This document shows, piece by piece, positions 34,694-35,345 of a stretch of 35,345 nucleotides of DNA. Each line of letters opens with the position of its first letter. Position 1 is the first letter of the stretch. Source of the DNA: Streptomyces sp. SID486 (lineage in GTDB: Bacteria; Actinomycetota; Actinomycetes; Streptomycetales; Streptomycetaceae); contig NZ_WWJT01000114.1 in the NCBI RefSeq assembly GCF_009865385.1, forward strand, positions 1 through 35,345, read 5' to 3'. The notes beneath the pieces are model-generated. The model was not told where the DNA came from, ran no database searches, and saw only the letters and a program-made list of their open reading frames with translations. Position numbers and translations under genes: made by a program.

Positions 34694-34755
34694 GTCCTCG
34701 CTCCCCTCCCCGCCCGTCCCCTTCCGGCCGGACGGACATGCGCACGGGCCCGTCC

Positions 34756-34799
34756 CGTACGGCTGCGTCTGCCGTGCCGGCGCGTACGACTGCCGTACG
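34756..34799. promoter_or_regulatory. Inverted repeat upstream of ssbB
   Basis: CGTACGGC (34756-34763) and GCCGTACG (34792-34799) are inverted partners 28 bp apart, with another CGTACG near 34782. They lie 63 bp upstream of ssbB, where a regulator would bind. No regulator or promoter is identified. Confidence 0.3.
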
Positions 34800-34878
34800 C
34801 GGCCCACACGTCCCGGCGACCGCCCGCACGCGCCCCGCCGTGTCTCCTGCCGGGACCCGGATCCGCGGTGCGATCGCC

Positions 34879-35345
34879 GTGACCTCAGACTGCCTCCGCC
34901 GGGCCGAGCCCGCTGAGCGCTGTGGACGGCCACCCGCCTGTGGAGAACTCCGCCACCCGCACGAGTGGCCCCCGCTCCCCACGCCCCTCGTCCACCCGGC
35001 ACCGACCGCCCCTCCTCAACAGGTCACCACCGGCCGCCCCGCCCCTCCTCAACAGGTCACCACCGGCCGCCCCGCCCCTCCTCAACAGGTCACCACCGGC
35101 CGCCCCGCCCCTCCTCAACAGGTCACCACCGGCCGCCCCGCCCCTCCTCAACAGGTCACCACCGGCCGCCCCGCCCCTCCTCAACAGGTCACCACCGGCC
35201 GCCCCGCCCCTCCTCAACAGGTCACCACCGGCCGCCCCGCCCCTCCTCAACAGGTCACCACCGGCCGCCCCGCCCCTCCTCAACAGGTCACCACCGGCCG
35301 CCCCGCCCCTCCTCAACAGGTCACCACCGGCCGCCCCGCCCCTCC
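34879..35345 (+). CDS. Possible partial gene with 11-residue repeats
   Basis: From GTG 34879 one plus-strand frame stays open to the window end and reads through the 33-bp array as about ten copies of PPQQVTTGRPA. Its first part (TSDCLRRAEPAERCGRPPAC) has fairly high third-position GC. The minus strand is also open across the array (RRGGAAGGDLL units), there is no good ribosome-binding site, and the 3' end is outside the window, so this may be chance. Confidence 0.25.
   Translation, partial: MTSDCLRRAEPAERCGRPPACGELRHPHEWPPLPTPLVHPAPTAPPQQVTTGRPAPPQQVTTGRPAPPQQVTTGRPAPPQQVTTGRPAPPQQVTTGRPAPPQQVTTGRPAPPQQVTTGRPAPPQQVTTGRPAPPQQVTTGRPAPPQQVTTGRPAP
35007..35345. repeat. Perfect 33-bp minisatellite running off the window
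   Basis: The motif aacaggtcacc recurs every 33 bp at 35018, 35051, 35084, 35117, 35150, 35183, 35216, 35249, 35282 and 35315. The units appear identical and are directly adjacent, with no spacers. At least ten copies are in view and the array continues beyond 35345. Confidence 0.95.

Noticed and set aside
35007..35345. CRISPR array
   Set aside because: Units are contiguous and identical with no variable spacers and no cas genes, so it is a minisatellite.

Overview
The window is about 73% G+C, with strong third-position GC, GTG/TTG starts and many 1-4 bp start/stop overlaps. Its gene families are typical of Streptomyces: a CsnR-type ROK regulator, EttA, truncated haemoglobin O, an LAXTG surface protein and a short SSB. 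From memory, the order matches the Streptomyces coelicolor SCO2657 (csnR) to SCO2683 (ssbB) interval; I could not check this by alignment.

1-8650: a chitosan-oligosaccharide operon. A promoter and a palindromic operator precede csnR (ROK repressor). Then come csnE-F-G (lipoprotein plus two permeases, no ATPase), csnH (NAD-dependent GH4 glycosidase) and csnK (BadF-type kinase). An NCS1 nucleobase/allantoin-type permease follows 32 bp later and ends at a double hairpin.

8792-19699: the most striking part, a seven-gene same-strand signalling cassette built around PknG. In order it encodes a four-TM sensor-like GlnX protein, a GlnH-type amino-acid-binding protein, a coiled-coil protein, PknG, a PP2C phosphatase with two zinc knuckles, a von Willebrand A protein, and an FHA protein with two zinc knuckles and a very long Gly/Pro/Gln linker. 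In mycobacteria glnX-glnH-pknG sense aspartate/glutamate and control the FHA protein GarA. Here the same core is joined to a dedicated phosphatase, a VWA protein and another FHA protein.

19730-27068: housekeeping and transport genes. These are a PCMT-like methyltransferase divergent from glbO; a DUF4097-ABC ATPase-ABC-2 permease operon whose upstream region has a symmetric cluster of GTTGC motifs but no adjacent regulator; and ettA followed by a thioesterase and an unknown protein.

27069-32500: a sparse, patchy accessory stretch. It holds small genes (S1-like, a 37-residue membrane protein, GYD, cold-shock), a GNAT remnant, a lower-GC membrane-anchored protein gene, three copies of a roughly 47-bp dispersed repeat with fixed internal spacing, an epoxide-hydrolase-like enzyme divergent from an HxlR regulator, and the decayed 3' end of an IS5-family transposase gene.

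32501-35345: a Cys-Gln thioester-domain surface protein with an LAATG sorting signal, then ssbB, then a perfect 33-bp (11-codon) minisatellite that runs off the window end.
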